Assembly (NCBI RefSeq): GCF_001905795.1
Contig: NZ_LIXJ01000026.1
Span: forward strand, 20,849 to 84,848
DNA: 64,000 nucleotides
Direction of reading: 5' to 3'
DNA from: Streptomyces sp. CB01580
Lineage (GTDB): Bacteria; Actinomycetota; Actinomycetes; Streptomycetales; Streptomycetaceae
In this document: piece after piece, positions 9,223 to 17,821 of the stretch
Position numbering within the stretch: position 1 is the stretch's first letter
Layout: each line of letters opens with the position of its first letter
Notes under the pieces: generated by a model
Seen by the model: the letters and a program-made list of their open reading frames with translations, nothing else
Databases searched by the model: none
Told to the model about the DNA's origin: nothing
Made by a program: the position numbers and the translations under genes

Positions 9223-9260
9223 GGGGGCCGCGTCGTCGGGGAGGAGACGACACGGCCCCC
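9223..9260. terminator. hairpin between convergent M1 peptidase and kdpC
   Basis: A GGGGGCCG...GTCGTC arm pairs with GACGAC...CGGCCCCC, with one mismatch and an 8-base loop. It is followed by a CT-rich tail on the plus strand. Confidence 0.75.
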
Positions 9261-9269
9261 CTCTCCCTC

Positions 9270-9938
9270 TCAGCGGTCGTTCACCAACTGCCGGAGAGAG
9301 ATGTTGAGTTGGAGGACGTTGACCGTCGGCTCCCCGGCGATGCCGAGGATCCTGCCCTCCGTGTTCCGCTCGACCAGCCTCTCCACCTCGGCGACGGGAA
9401 GGTGGTTCCGCTCGGCCACGCGCCGCACCTGGAGCCGGGCGTACGCCGGGGAGATGGCCGGGTCGAGGCCGGAGCCCGAGGAGGTGACCGCGTCGGGCGG
9501 CACGTCGGCGGGGTCGACGGGGTGCCCGGGGACCGAGTTGTCCCTGACGACGGCGGTCTTGGCGGCCTTCACCTGGTCGACGAGCTTCTTGTTGTCGCCG
9601 GCCAGGTTGGTCGCGCCGGAGACGAGCAGCCGGTACTGGGTGTTGACGCCGTTGGTGCCGAGGCCGGCGGACGGGCGCGGCTGGAACCATCGCAGGTCCG
9701 GGGCCGCCGCGGCCTGGCCCTTCTTCAGCGGCAGGTCATAGCGCTGGCCGATGAGCTCGGAGCCGACGACCTCGCCGTTCTCGGTGATCTCGGATCCGTT
9801 GGCCCGATGGGGGAAGACGCCCTGGGCGATGCCCGTCACGGCGAGCGGATAGAGCACACCGCAGACGACGGTGAGGACCAGCAGGGCGCGCAGCCCGGCC
9901 CAGAGCAACCGGGCGGTGTTCGCTACGGATTCGTTCAT
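9270..9938 (-). CDS. kdpC: K+-transporting ATPase subunit KdpC
   Basis: This 222-aa single-span subunit of the high-affinity KdpFABC pump stabilises the complex and raises nucleotide affinity of KdpB. One N-terminal transmembrane helix (about 13-38) is followed by a periplasm-side domain. Family motifs include ALAVTG-like PLAVTGIAQ, SGLDPAISP and the C-terminal VNVLQLN. It is the last gene of kdpFABC, 111 bp after kdpB. It ends at a terminator shared with the convergent M1 gene. Confidence 0.95.
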   Translation of the reverse strand: MNESVANTARLLWAGLRALLVLTVVCGVLYPLAVTGIAQGVFPHRANGSEITENGEVVGSELIGQRYDLPLKKGQAAAAPDLRWFQPRPSAGLGTNGVNTQYRLLVSGATNLAGDNKKLVDQVKAAKTAVVRDNSVPGHPVDPADVPPDAVTSSGSGLDPAISPAYARLQVRRVAERNHLPVAEVERLVERNTEGRILGIAGEPTVNVLQLNISLRQLVNDR

Positions 9939-10013
9939 GGCAGCTCAGCCGATTCCTGATTTCGGTTGGGTCCGGGAGAGAGAACCCGTCCCGGGGGACG
10001 ACGGCTCGACCCG

Positions 10014-10057
10014 ACCCGGACATGGGCTCGGTGCAACCCGGACGTGGGCTCAGTGCA
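10014..10057. repeat. two 22-bp tandem repeats overlapping the kdpB stop codon
   Basis: Units at 10014-10035 and 10036-10057 match at 20 of 22 positions, and a third partial unit (GCCCGGGA) follows. The kdpB stop (10050-10052) lies inside the second unit, so the array spans the kdpB-kdpC junction. Confidence 0.8.
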
Positions 10058-12146
10058 GCCCGGGAATGAGGGAGATGATCACGTCGATGGCCTTGATGCC
10101 GAGGAACGGGGCGACCAGGCCGCCAAGGCCGTAGATCCCGAGGTTGCGGCGGAGCATCGCGTCGGCGCTGCTGGGCCGGTAGCGCACGCCCCGCAGGGCG
10201 AGCGGGACCAGCGCGACGATGATCAGCGCGTTGAAGACGACCGCCGAGAGGATCGCGGACTGCGGCGAGGACAGCTGCATGATGTTGAGCTTGTCCAGGC
10301 CCGGGTAGACCGCCGCGAACATCGCCGGGATGATCGCGAAGTACTTCGCTACGTCGTTGGCGATGGAGAACGTCGTCAGCGCGCCGCGGGTGATGAGCAG
10401 CTGCTTGCCGATCTCCACGATCTCGATCAGCTTCGTCGGGTTGGAGTCCAGGTCCACCATGTTCCCGGCCTCCTTCGCGGCCGAGGTTCCGGTGTTCATG
10501 GCCACGCCGACGTCCGCCTGGGCCAGCGCCGGGGCGTCGTTGGTGCCGTCCCCCGTCATCGCGACGAGCTTGCCGCCGGACTGCTCCCGCCTGATGAGGG
10601 CCATCTTGTCCTCGGGCGTGGCCTCGGCGAGGAAGTCGTCGACGCCCGCCTCCTCGGCGATGGCCCGTGCCGTCAGTGGGTTGTCGCCGGTGATCATGAC
10701 GGTCCGGATGCCCATCCGGCGCAGTTCGTCGAACCGTTCCCGCATGCCCTCCTTGACGACGTCCTTGAGGTGGATGACGCCCAGGACGCGGGCGCCCTTC
10801 TCGTCCTCCAGCGCCACCAGCAGCGGGGTGCCGCCGGCCTCGGAGATCCTGTCGGTGAGTTCCCGCGCGTCCGGCGAGACGGTGCCGCCGCGTGCCTCGA
10901 CCCAGCCGACGACGGAACCGCTCGCGCCCTTGCGGACGCTGCGTCCGTCGATGTCCACGCCGGACATGCGGGTCTGGGCGGTGAACGGGACCCAGGTGGC
11001 CTGTCGCAGTTCGCCGTGGTGGCGCTCGCGCAGGCCGTACTTCTCCTTGGCGAGCACGACGACCGAACGTCCCTCGGGCGTCTCGTCGGCCAGTGAGGAC
11101 AACTGGGCGGCGTCGGCCAGCTCGGCCGCCGTCGTGCCCTTGACGGGGACGAACTCGGACGCCTGCCGGTTGCCGAGGGTGATCGTTCCGGTCTTGTCGA
11201 GCAGCAGGGTCGAGACGTCCCCGGCGGCCTCGACGGCGCGTCCCGACATCGCGAGCACGTTGCGCTGCACGAGTCGGTCCATGCCGGCGATGCCGATCGC
11301 GGAGAGCAGCGCGCCGATGGTCGTCGGTATGAGGCAGACCAGCAGCGCGGTCAGCACGATGATCGACTGCTCGCGGCCGGCGTGGGCCGCGAACGGCTGG
11401 AGGGTGACGACGGCGAGCAGGAAGACGATGGTGAGGGACGCGAGCAGGATGTTCAGCGCGATCTCGTTGGGCGTCTTCTGCCGGGCGGCCCCTTCGACCA
11501 GGGCGATCATCCGGTCGATGAAGGTCTCGCCGGGTTTGGTGGTGATCTTGATGACGATGCGGTCGGAGAGCACCTTGGTGCCCCCGGTGACGGCGCTGCG
11601 ATCGCCGCCCGACTCCCGGATCACCGGTGCGGACTCGCCCGTGATGGCGGACTCGTCGACGCTCGCGACGCCCTCGACGACGTCACCGTCGCCGGGGATG
11701 ATGTCGCCCGCCTCGCAGACCACCAGGTCGCCGACGTGCAGGTCCGTGCCCGGCACCCGCTCCTCGCCGTGGTCGGTGACGCGCCGGGCGACGGTGTCGG
11801 TCTTCGCCTTGCGCAGGGTGTCCGCCTGCGCCTTGCCGCGCCCCTCCGCGACCGCCTCCGCCAGATTGGCGAAGATCGTGGTCAGCCAGAGCCAGGCCGC
11901 GATCGCCCAGCCGAACCAGTCGCCCGGGTCCAGGCAGGCCAGCAGGGTGGTGAACACCGACCCGACCAGCACGACGAACATCACCGGGGACTTGGCCATC
12001 GACCGCGGGTCGAGCTTGCGCACGGCGTCCGGGAGCGAGGTGAGCAGTTGCCGGGGGGCGAACAGTCCCCCGCCGACGCGTCCTTCGCCCGTGCGGCCCG
12101 TGGGCGTGTCCCGGTGCGGTGCCCGGGCCGGAGTGACATGGGACAT
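10050..12146 (-). CDS. kdpB: K+-transporting P-type ATPase subunit KdpB
   Basis: This 698-aa catalytic subunit is a type IA P-type ATPase that hydrolyses ATP to drive K+ uptake through KdpA. Visible motifs are TGES in the actuator domain, phosphorylation site DKTGT (Asp near residue 317), MITGDNPLTA, and the hinge TGDGTNDAPALAQADVG. The ATG at 12146 has a strong AGAGGA about 6 bases upstream. An in-frame ATG at 12176 overlaps the kdpA stop as ATGA and would add ten residues, so coupling to kdpA is likely in any case. Confidence 0.96.
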   Translation of the reverse strand: MSHVTPARAPHRDTPTGRTGEGRVGGGLFAPRQLLTSLPDAVRKLDPRSMAKSPVMFVVLVGSVFTTLLACLDPGDWFGWAIAAWLWLTTIFANLAEAVAEGRGKAQADTLRKAKTDTVARRVTDHGEERVPGTDLHVGDLVVCEAGDIIPGDGDVVEGVASVDESAITGESAPVIRESGGDRSAVTGGTKVLSDRIVIKITTKPGETFIDRMIALVEGAARQKTPNEIALNILLASLTIVFLLAVVTLQPFAAHAGREQSIIVLTALLVCLIPTTIGALLSAIGIAGMDRLVQRNVLAMSGRAVEAAGDVSTLLLDKTGTITLGNRQASEFVPVKGTTAAELADAAQLSSLADETPEGRSVVVLAKEKYGLRERHHGELRQATWVPFTAQTRMSGVDIDGRSVRKGASGSVVGWVEARGGTVSPDARELTDRISEAGGTPLLVALEDEKGARVLGVIHLKDVVKEGMRERFDELRRMGIRTVMITGDNPLTARAIAEEAGVDDFLAEATPEDKMALIRREQSGGKLVAMTGDGTNDAPALAQADVGVAMNTGTSAAKEAGNMVDLDSNPTKLIEIVEIGKQLLITRGALTTFSIANDVAKYFAIIPAMFAAVYPGLDKLNIMQLSSPQSAILSAVVFNALIIVALVPLALRGVRYRPSSADAMLRRNLGIYGLGGLVAPFLGIKAIDVIISLIPGLH

Positions 12147-12172
12147 CGGGTCCTCTTGCTTCGTACGGGAGT

Positions 12173-13837
12173 TCATGACGCCAGCCCTTCGGCCAGCGGT
12201 CCCAGCGCCAGGGCCGGGAAGTAGGTCAGCGCGGTGACGATCAGGACCGTGCCGACCAGCAGACCGCTGAAGAGCGGCCGGTGCGTGGCGAGGGTTCCCG
12301 CGGTCGCCGGTACGGGCCGCTGCCCGGCGAGGGAGCCGGCGAGCGCGAGGACGAAGACCATCGGCAGGAACCGGCCGAGCAGCATCGCGAGGCCGATCGT
12401 CGTGTTGAACCACTGCGTGTCCGCGTTCAGCCCGGCGAACGCCGAACCGTTGTTGTTGGCGCCCGAGGTGTACGCGTACAGCACCTCGGAGAACCCGTGT
12501 GCGCCGGGGTTCAGGATCGAGTGGGGCGGCGTGGGCAGGGCGACCGCCAGGGCGGTGAAGCAGAGCACCAGGGCCGGGGTGATCAGGATGTAGCAGGCGG
12601 CGAGCTTCATCTCGCGGGTGCCGATCTTCTTGCCGAGGTACTCCGGTGTGCGGCCGACCATCAGCCCCGCGATGAACACCGCGATGATCGCCATGATCAG
12701 CATGCCGTAGAGACCGGACCCGACGCCGCCGGGCGCGACCTCGCCCAGCTGCATGCCCAGCAGCGTGATCCCGCCGCCGAAGCCGGTGTACGAGGAGTGG
12801 AAGGAGTTCACCGCGCCGGTGGACGTGAGTGTCGTGGCGACGGCGAAGATCGACGACCCGGCGATGCCCAGCCGGGTCTCCTTGCCCTCCATCGCGCCGC
12901 CCGCGACGTCGAACGCGGGCCCGTGGTGGGCGAATTCGGTCCACATCATCAGGGCGGTGAAGCCCAGCCAGATGGCGCCCATCGCCCCCAGGATCGCGTA
13001 GCCCTGCTTGGGCGAACCGACCATCCGGCCGAACGTCCGGGTCAGCGCGAACGGGATGACGAGTATCAGGAAGATCTCGAAAAGGTTGGACAGTCCATCG
13101 GGGTTCTCGAACGGATGGGCCGAGTTGGCGTTGAAGTAGCCGCCGCCGTTCGTGCCCAGAACCTTGATGACCTCCTGCGACGCCACCGCGCCACCGCGCC
13201 ACTGCTGCGAGCCGCCCAGGAACTGGCCGACCTCGTGGACGCCGGAGAAGTTCTGCACGGCACCGCAGGCGACCAGCACCAGCGCCCCGACCACGGAGAT
13301 CGGCAGCAGGACGCGCACGGTGCCGCGCACCAGGTCGGCCCAGAAGTTGCCGAGCTCGCCGGTGCGGGACCTGGCAAAGCCGCGAACCAGGGCGACCGCG
13401 ACGGCGATGCCGACGGCCGCCGAGACGAAGTTCTGCACCGCGAGGCCGCCGGTCTGGACGACGTGGCCCATGGCCTGTTCGCCCGCGTACGACTGCCAGT
13501 TGGTGTTCGCGACGAATGACGCGGCAGTGTTGAACGCCTGGTCGGGGTCGATCGAGGCGAAGCCCAGCGATCCGGGCAGACTGCCCTGGAGCCGCTGGAG
13601 GAGGTAGAGGAAGAGGACACTCACCGCGGAGAAGGCGAGCACACCGCGCAGATAGGCGGGCCAGCGCATCTCGGTGTCCGGGTTGGCGCCGATGGCCTTG
13701 TAGATCCACTTCTCGACCCGGAGGTGTTTCCGGGAGGAGTAGACGCGGGCCATGTGGTCGCCCAGGGGGCGGTACACCAGGCCCAGCGCCACGACGAGCG
13801 CGAGAACCTGGAGCGCTCCGGCGAGGACGGGGCTCAT
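12173..13837 (-). CDS. kdpA: K+-transporting ATPase channel subunit KdpA
   Basis: This 554-aa polytopic channel-like subunit of the Kdp pump binds and translocates K+; it is related to the SKT (Trk/Ktr) superfamily and has about ten membrane helices. Conserved segments include SFVANTNWQSYAGE, the filter-region stretch GTNGGGYFNANSAHP and the segment NNNGSAFAGL. It starts with ATG, 7 bp after the kdpF stop, and its own stop overlaps an upstream kdpB start. Length is normal for the family. Confidence 0.96.
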   Translation of the reverse strand: MSPVLAGALQVLALVVALGLVYRPLGDHMARVYSSRKHLRVEKWIYKAIGANPDTEMRWPAYLRGVLAFSAVSVLFLYLLQRLQGSLPGSLGFASIDPDQAFNTAASFVANTNWQSYAGEQAMGHVVQTGGLAVQNFVSAAVGIAVAVALVRGFARSRTGELGNFWADLVRGTVRVLLPISVVGALVLVACGAVQNFSGVHEVGQFLGGSQQWRGGAVASQEVIKVLGTNGGGYFNANSAHPFENPDGLSNLFEIFLILVIPFALTRTFGRMVGSPKQGYAILGAMGAIWLGFTALMMWTEFAHHGPAFDVAGGAMEGKETRLGIAGSSIFAVATTLTSTGAVNSFHSSYTGFGGGITLLGMQLGEVAPGGVGSGLYGMLIMAIIAVFIAGLMVGRTPEYLGKKIGTREMKLAACYILITPALVLCFTALAVALPTPPHSILNPGAHGFSEVLYAYTSGANNNGSAFAGLNADTQWFNTTIGLAMLLGRFLPMVFVLALAGSLAGQRPVPATAGTLATHRPLFSGLLVGTVLIVTALTYFPALALGPLAEGLAS

Positions 13838-13844
13838 ATCGGGC

Positions 13845-13934
13845 TCAGAACCTCTCCGGGTGCAGAAGGGCGAGGATGAGATAGCCCAGCAGGGCGACGG
13901 CCACGACGAGGCCGACGACGTTCTCGGCGGTCAC
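13845..13934 (-). CDS. kdpF: K+-transporting ATPase small subunit KdpF
   Basis: This 29-codon gene encodes one transmembrane helix (VVGLVVAVALLGYLILALL) ending in HPERF, the typical KdpF pattern, which stabilises the KdpFABC complex. The GTG start overlaps the stop of the preceding micro-ORF as GTGA. The gene ends 7 bp before the kdpA start codon. Length and position match KdpF in other bacteria. Confidence 0.93.
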   Translation of the reverse strand: MTAENVVGLVVAVALLGYLILALLHPERF

Positions 13935-14014
13935 AGCCTGGCCACCCCCTTGGCGACGAGGGCCACCAGCGCGAACACCGCGATCGTGGTGACGACGAAG
14001 GCCGGATCAGCCAT
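13931..14014 (-). CDS. 27-aa membrane micro-protein at the head of the kdp operon
   Basis: A 27-codon frame encodes MADPAFVVTT followed by a hydrophobic helix and a basic tail ending AKGVARL. It starts with ATG, AGGAG lies 7 bases upstream, and its stop overlaps the kdpF GTG by 4 bp (GTGA). The strong ribosome site and coupling argue that it is translated and is the first gene of the operon. It looks like a second KdpF-like single-span peptide. I do not recognise a named family for it. A bare leader peptide for coupling is the alternative. Confidence 0.7.
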   Translation of the reverse strand: MADPAFVVTTIAVFALVALVAKGVARL

Positions 14015-14258
14015 CGTGTGCTCCTGGATGAGGTACGGAATTCTCTGACCTCTTGAGCAAACCCGGCATGGGTGCCGTTCCGACGTGCGTTGATGGCTTC
14101 CTTACGGCGTTCGGACGGCCTTTGACGGAGCACATACGTGCCCCATACGCGCCCCCTACGCGCGCTCCTCGCGCGCCTCTGGGCCCGGCCCGCTCCCCGC
14201 CTCACACATGTCCCGCCGCCCCGCACGTCCCGCCCCCGGCTCTCTCCCGAACGCGAAA
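14015..14258. other. kdp operon upstream region
   Basis: This noncoding stretch contains the presumed kdp promoter on the minus strand. A TTGCTC...AGAATT pair just upstream of the micro-ORF is a weak candidate. No gene is supported here. Confidence 0.4.
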
Positions 14259-14307
14259 AGGCCGGTGGGCCGTACCCCCTCGCAAAGGGGGTACGGCCCA
14301 CCGGCCT
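14259..14307. terminator. 22-bp perfect-stem terminator after the DUF3710 gene
   Basis: Arms 14259-14280 and 14286-14307 are perfectly complementary over 22 bp, with a CGCAA loop. The hairpin lies just downstream of the minus-strand DUF3710 stop and insulates the kdp promoter region. Confidence 0.9.
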
Positions 14308-14351
14308 CGGATCGATTCGGCACGGGCCGCGGCCCGTGTCGCCGAGTCCGC

Positions 14352-15125
14352 TCAGCGCACCTCGGTGATCTCCGGGCCGCGCTGGAGCTGGCCCATGCCG
14401 CCGGAGAACCGGGAGCTCTCCTGGTCCTCCTGCTGGACGCCCTCGGGCACCATCTGGGCATCGTTGGGAAGCTTGAGGACGATCGGGTCGCGGGGCGCCA
14501 TCGGGCCGTCGCCGCGGACGACCACGGTGTCCCGGAAGATCGTCTCCAGCAGCCCGGCGGCCTCCGGCTGCACGGCGCCCTGACCGGAGATCACTCCGCG
14601 CAGGAACCAGCGCGGGCCGTCGACACCGACGAAGCGCACCAGCTGTGCGCCGCTCGTGCCGTCCGGGAGCTGTACTGGGACCTGGGCGCGCAGTTCCCAG
14701 CCCAGCGGACCCTCGATCTCGTCGATGATCCCGCCCTGCTGGGTGATGCCCGTGGCGATCTCCTCGCGGACCTCGCCCCAGATGCCCTCCTTCTTGGGGG
14801 CGGCGAACGCCTGGAGCTGGACGGCGCTGTCGCGCAGCACCACCGTCGCGGCGACGATCGCGTCGCCGGCCACCTCGACGCGCAGCTCCATGCCCTCGAC
14901 ACCGGGCACGAACATGCCGCCCAGATCGACCCGGCCCTCACCGGGCTGGGAGACCTCGGTGATGTCCCACGGCCCGTCCGGCCGCGGCGCCGGCGGGAGA
15001 TTCACCCGGCGCGGGCCGTCGTCGGCCGCGTCGGGGCCCTCGTGCTCGTCGACGACCTGTTCGGCCTCGCGCGCTTCGTCCGCCACGTCCTCGGCGGAAC
15101 CACTCTTCTTGCGACGTCCGAACAC
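14352..15125 (-). CDS. DUF3710 domain protein
   Basis: This 257-aa soluble actinobacterial protein of unknown function has an acidic, disordered N-terminus (about 1-50, starting FGRRKKSG), the DUF3710 domain (about 60-225) and a Gln/Gly-rich tail. The GTG start at 15125 has GGAAGGA 7 bases upstream, inside the 3' end of dut. An upstream in-frame extension has no ribosome site and overlaps dut. Only 1 bp separates the two genes, so they are co-transcribed. The pairing dut-DUF3710 is, from memory, conserved in streptomycetes and suggests a housekeeping role. Confidence 0.92.
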   Translation of the reverse strand: MFGRRKKSGSAEDVADEAREAEQVVDEHEGPDAADDGPRRVNLPPAPRPDGPWDITEVSQPGEGRVDLGGMFVPGVEGMELRVEVAGDAIVAATVVLRDSAVQLQAFAAPKKEGIWGEVREEIATGITQQGGIIDEIEGPLGWELRAQVPVQLPDGTSGAQLVRFVGVDGPRWFLRGVISGQGAVQPEAAGLLETIFRDTVVVRGDGPMAPRDPIVLKLPNDAQMVPEGVQQEDQESSRFSGGMGQLQRGPEITEVR

Positions 15126-15126
15126 G

Positions 15127-15660
15127 TCACTGTCCTTCCCGGTCGGGTACGACCGAAGCGTAGCTGTTCCCGCCCTGGATGATCCCGTCCCCGACGCCAT
15201 CGGCTCCGGCGGAGGCATGGCCTCCGGTGGATCCGAAGCCTCCTTCGCCGCGGGCCGAACCCGGAAGCTCGGCCACCTCGTGGAAGCGCACCATCTCGAC
15301 CTGCTGCACAACCAGCTGGGCAATCCGGTCGAAACGCTCGAACCGCACGGGCTCGCGGGGGTCGAGATTGATGACGATCACCTTGATCTCTCCACGGTAC
15401 CCGGCATCGACCGTCCCCGGGGCATTCACGAGGGCGACTCCGCAGCGCGCGGCGAGGCCGGAGCGCGGGTGCACGAACGCGGCGTATCCGTCGGGCAACG
15501 CGATCGACACCCCGGTGGGCAGCACCGCCCGCTCGCCCGGGGCAAGTTCGGCGGACTCGGTGGTCACCAGGTCGACCCCGGCGTCCCCTGGGTGTCCATA
15601 GGCCGGAATCGGCACCTCCGGGTCGAGGCGGCGGATCAGGACGTCCACGGGCCGTCGCAT
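15127..15660 (-). CDS. dut: dUTP diphosphatase
   Basis: This 177-aa trimeric dUTPase hydrolyses dUTP to dUMP and pyrophosphate, keeping uracil out of DNA and supplying dTMP synthesis. The five family motifs are visible: GDAGVDL, PRSGLA, GTVDAGYRGEIKV, RIAQLVV and the C-terminal RGEGGFGSTGG arm. The ATG overlaps the thioesterase stop by one base (TGATG). It has a longer tail (about 25 residues) after motif 5 than E. coli Dut, as is usual in Streptomyces. The third gene of this operon is DUF3710. Confidence 0.96.
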   Translation of the reverse strand: MRRPVDVLIRRLDPEVPIPAYGHPGDAGVDLVTTESAELAPGERAVLPTGVSIALPDGYAAFVHPRSGLAARCGVALVNAPGTVDAGYRGEIKVIVINLDPREPVRFERFDRIAQLVVQQVEMVRFHEVAELPGSARGEGGFGSTGGHASAGADGVGDGIIQGGNSYASVVPDREGQ

Positions 15661-16244
15661 CAGGGATTCACCTCGAAGGCACGGGCGCGCCGGACCTGGT
15701 CCGGGTCGGCCATGGCGGCGCGGATCTCGGCCGGACGGCCGTTCTCGATGAAGTGGTCGACCTTCACCTCGATGAAGAGGGCCTCGGCACGGACCGCGAC
15801 CGGTCCGTCCGGGCCGCCTATCCGTCCGGTCGCCCGCGAGTAGATCTTCCGGCCGTGCACCGCGGTGACCTCGGCGTCGAGGTGCAGCACGGTGTCCACC
15901 GGCACCGGGCACACGAAGTCGGTCTCCAGCCGCCCGGTCACCGCGATCACCCGCAGCAGCCAGTTCAGCGAGCCCAGCGTCTCGTCCAGCGCGGTGGTCA
16001 GGACACCTCCGTGCGCCAGCCCCGGGGCGCCCTGGTGAGCGGCCTGCACGGTGAACTCGGCGGTGACGCTCACGCCCTCGCCGGCCCGCGCCTGGAGGTG
16101 CAGCCCGTGCGGCTGTGCCCCGCCGCAGCCGAAACAGTGTTCGTAGTGCGCGCCGAGGAGTTCGCCGGGGGCCGGGGCCTCGGGGTGCCGTACCGGTTCC
16201 ACCGCGTCGGCGGGGGGATTCAGAGCCGCAGATGTTCCACTCAC
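15660..16244 (-). CDS. PaaI-type hotdog-fold thioesterase
   Basis: This 194-aa protein carries a hotdog-fold acyl-CoA thioesterase domain over about 50-165. The HGGVLTTALDETLG segment contains the catalytic-loop residues typical of PaaI/YdiI-like enzymes. The N-terminus has CFGCG, a feature of many actinobacterial members. Its GTG start is 58 bp from the divergent DUF3093 gene, and its stop overlaps the dut start. The substrate is not predictable from sequence. Confidence 0.88.
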   Translation of the reverse strand: MSGTSAALNPPADAVEPVRHPEAPAPGELLGAHYEHCFGCGGAQPHGLHLQARAGEGVSVTAEFTVQAAHQGAPGLAHGGVLTTALDETLGSLNWLLRVIAVTGRLETDFVCPVPVDTVLHLDAEVTAVHGRKIYSRATGRIGGPDGPVAVRAEALFIEVKVDHFIENGRPAEIRAAMADPDQVRRARAFEVNP

Positions 16245-16302
16245 AGGCGCAGACCTTACCCGCGCGGCCGATGCCGGGGCGCACCGTGCCAAGCTTGGAC
16301 GC

Positions 16303-16758
16303 ATGCAGCCTTCCACCCCGCCTTTCGACGAACGGCTCACCGCGCCCCGCTCGTGGTGGCTCATCGCCTTCCTGATCGGCATCGCCTGCGCGCTGATGCT
16401 GCTGCCGCTCGGCACCGTGCCCCTGCTGGCCGGTCTGGCGGGCGGTAGCGCGCTGTCGGCGATCGCGGTGAGTTCGTACGGCTCGGCCAGGATCCGGGTG
16501 GTGGCCGGTGCCCTGGTGGCCGGGGACGCGCGGATCCCGGTCTCGGCGCTGGGCGAGGCCGAGGTGCTGGACGGCGAGGAGGCGCGCGCGTGGCGCTCGT
16601 ACAAGGCCGACACCCGTGCCTTCATGCTGCTGCGCAGCTATATCCCGACGGCGGTCCGGGTGGAGGTCACCGACCCGCAGGACCCGACTCCGTACGTCTA
16701 CCTCTCGACCCGGGAACCGCAGGCGCTGGTCGCTGCCCTGGGCTCGGCGCGTTCCTGA
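16303..16758 (+). CDS. DUF3093 membrane protein
   Basis: This 151-aa actinobacterial DUF3093 protein has two closely spaced transmembrane helices near residues 18-55 and a cytoplasmic or surface domain after them. Family hallmarks are an early RL(T)APRSWW segment and the end motif with STR(E)P. It stands alone on the plus strand, divergent from the dut operon. The function is unknown. Confidence 0.88.
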   Translation: MQPSTPPFDERLTAPRSWWLIAFLIGIACALMLLPLGTVPLLAGLAGGSALSAIAVSSYGSARIRVVAGALVAGDARIPVSALGEAEVLDGEEARAWRSYKADTRAFMLLRSYIPTAVRVEVTDPQDPTPYVYLSTREPQALVAALGSARS

Positions 16759-16777
16759 CCGGGGTTCCCGCGCCGGC

Positions 16778-16794
16778 CGGCCCCCGCGGGGCCG
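16778..16794. terminator. short GC hairpin between convergent genes
   Basis: A 7-bp stem (CGGCCCC / GGGGCCG) with a 3-base loop lies between the DUF3093 gene and the convergent hypothetical gene. A terminator role is inferred from position. Confidence 0.45.
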
Positions 16795-16828
16795 TGTCCG
16801 GGGCTTCGGTGTTCCCGGGGCCCGCGGA

Positions 16829-17809
16829 TCAGTTCTCCGGTTCCTTCCGCGGCCCCTTGCGCGGGCCGCGCGCCCGCTCCAGGGGCGGCAGCTCCGGCAG
16901 CCGGTCCCAGGGGACCCGGCGCTCGCGCAGGTCCTTCCTGATCTTGTCGGCGAGCTTCCGGGTGTCGCGCCGGTTCATCACCGCGCCGACGGCGGCACCG
17001 ACCAGGAACGGGATCAGGTTCGGCAGATCGCGCGTCATGCGCTTCGTGATCTGCTGGCGCAGCTCGCGCTTCATCCGGCCGCCCAGCGCCGCGTTGATCG
17101 TCATGGGTTGGGCGACGTCGATGCCGCGCTCCTCCGTCCATGACGTGAGGTAGGCGGTGGACCGCTGGGTGAGGCCGCCCGGCGGGCGCAGCCCGTAGAC
17201 CTCGTACAGCTCCGCGACGAGCTTCAGCTCGATCGCGGCCACGGCGGTGATCTCCGCCGTCAGTTCGGTGAGCATCGCGGGCGGCACCGGCATCATGGCC
17301 GCCGCGCCGATACCGGCGCCGACGGCGGCGCTCGCCCTGCTCGCACCCGCGACGAGCTTGTCGGCGAGGTCCTCCGGGCCGAGGCCCGGGAACTGCTTGC
17401 GCAGCGTCGCGAGGTCGCGCACGGGGACGCGGGGAGCGGACTCGATGATCAGGTCGGCGATGTGACCGATCGCGATCCTGGCGCCCTCCCTACCCTTGCG
17501 CACACCCCGTTTCACCGAGCTCAGACGGCCCCCTGCGGTCCGGGGCCCCGTTCTGTCGAGCTGTCCGGCCCCGTGGGCCGGGCCGGCTCCTTCATGTCTC
17601 CCCTGTGCGGTCACCGCTTCGAATGCCGCGGCTGCTTCGAGCGAGGCCGACCGGCCTCGCTCGTCGTACCGCTCGCCCGGGGAGGGCGACAGGGCGGACC
17701 GCCCGGCGGGCGTCACCACGCCTTTCGCCGGGCCTGTTCCGCCCTGGTTCGCCTCCGACGACTTCTTGCGCCGCAGGCGTCGCCTCCGGGACGGTTTGTC
17801 GCCTGTCAC
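16829..17809 (-). CDS. conserved hypothetical protein, possibly EcsC-like
   Basis: This 326-aa protein has a basic, low-complexity N-terminus (about 1-110, opening with RRRRLRRKK). The helical core, about 115-300, includes a Gly/Ala-rich hydrophobic stretch (AAVGAGIGAAAMMPVPP) and a second one (LIPFLVGAAVGAVMNRRDT). The pattern resembles EcsC-like membrane-associated proteins, but that assignment is weak. It starts with GTG 12 bp after the DUF4193 gene, so the two are probably co-transcribed. No catalytic motif is seen. Confidence 0.8.
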   Translation of the reverse strand: MTGDKPSRRRRLRRKKSSEANQGGTGPAKGVVTPAGRSALSPSPGERYDERGRSASLEAAAAFEAVTAQGRHEGAGPAHGAGQLDRTGPRTAGGRLSSVKRGVRKGREGARIAIGHIADLIIESAPRVPVRDLATLRKQFPGLGPEDLADKLVAGASRASAAVGAGIGAAAMMPVPPAMLTELTAEITAVAAIELKLVAELYEVYGLRPPGGLTQRSTAYLTSWTEERGIDVAQPMTINAALGGRMKRELRQQITKRMTRDLPNLIPFLVGAAVGAVMNRRDTRKLADKIRKDLRERRVPWDRLPELPPLERARGPRKGPRKEPEN

Positions 17810-17821
17810 GGCCGACTCGAC

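Noticed and set aside
10330..12237. A 635-codon Ser/Arg-rich frame antisense to kdpB
   Set aside because: It is a shadow of kdpB, whose P-type ATPase motifs are all in place on the minus strand.
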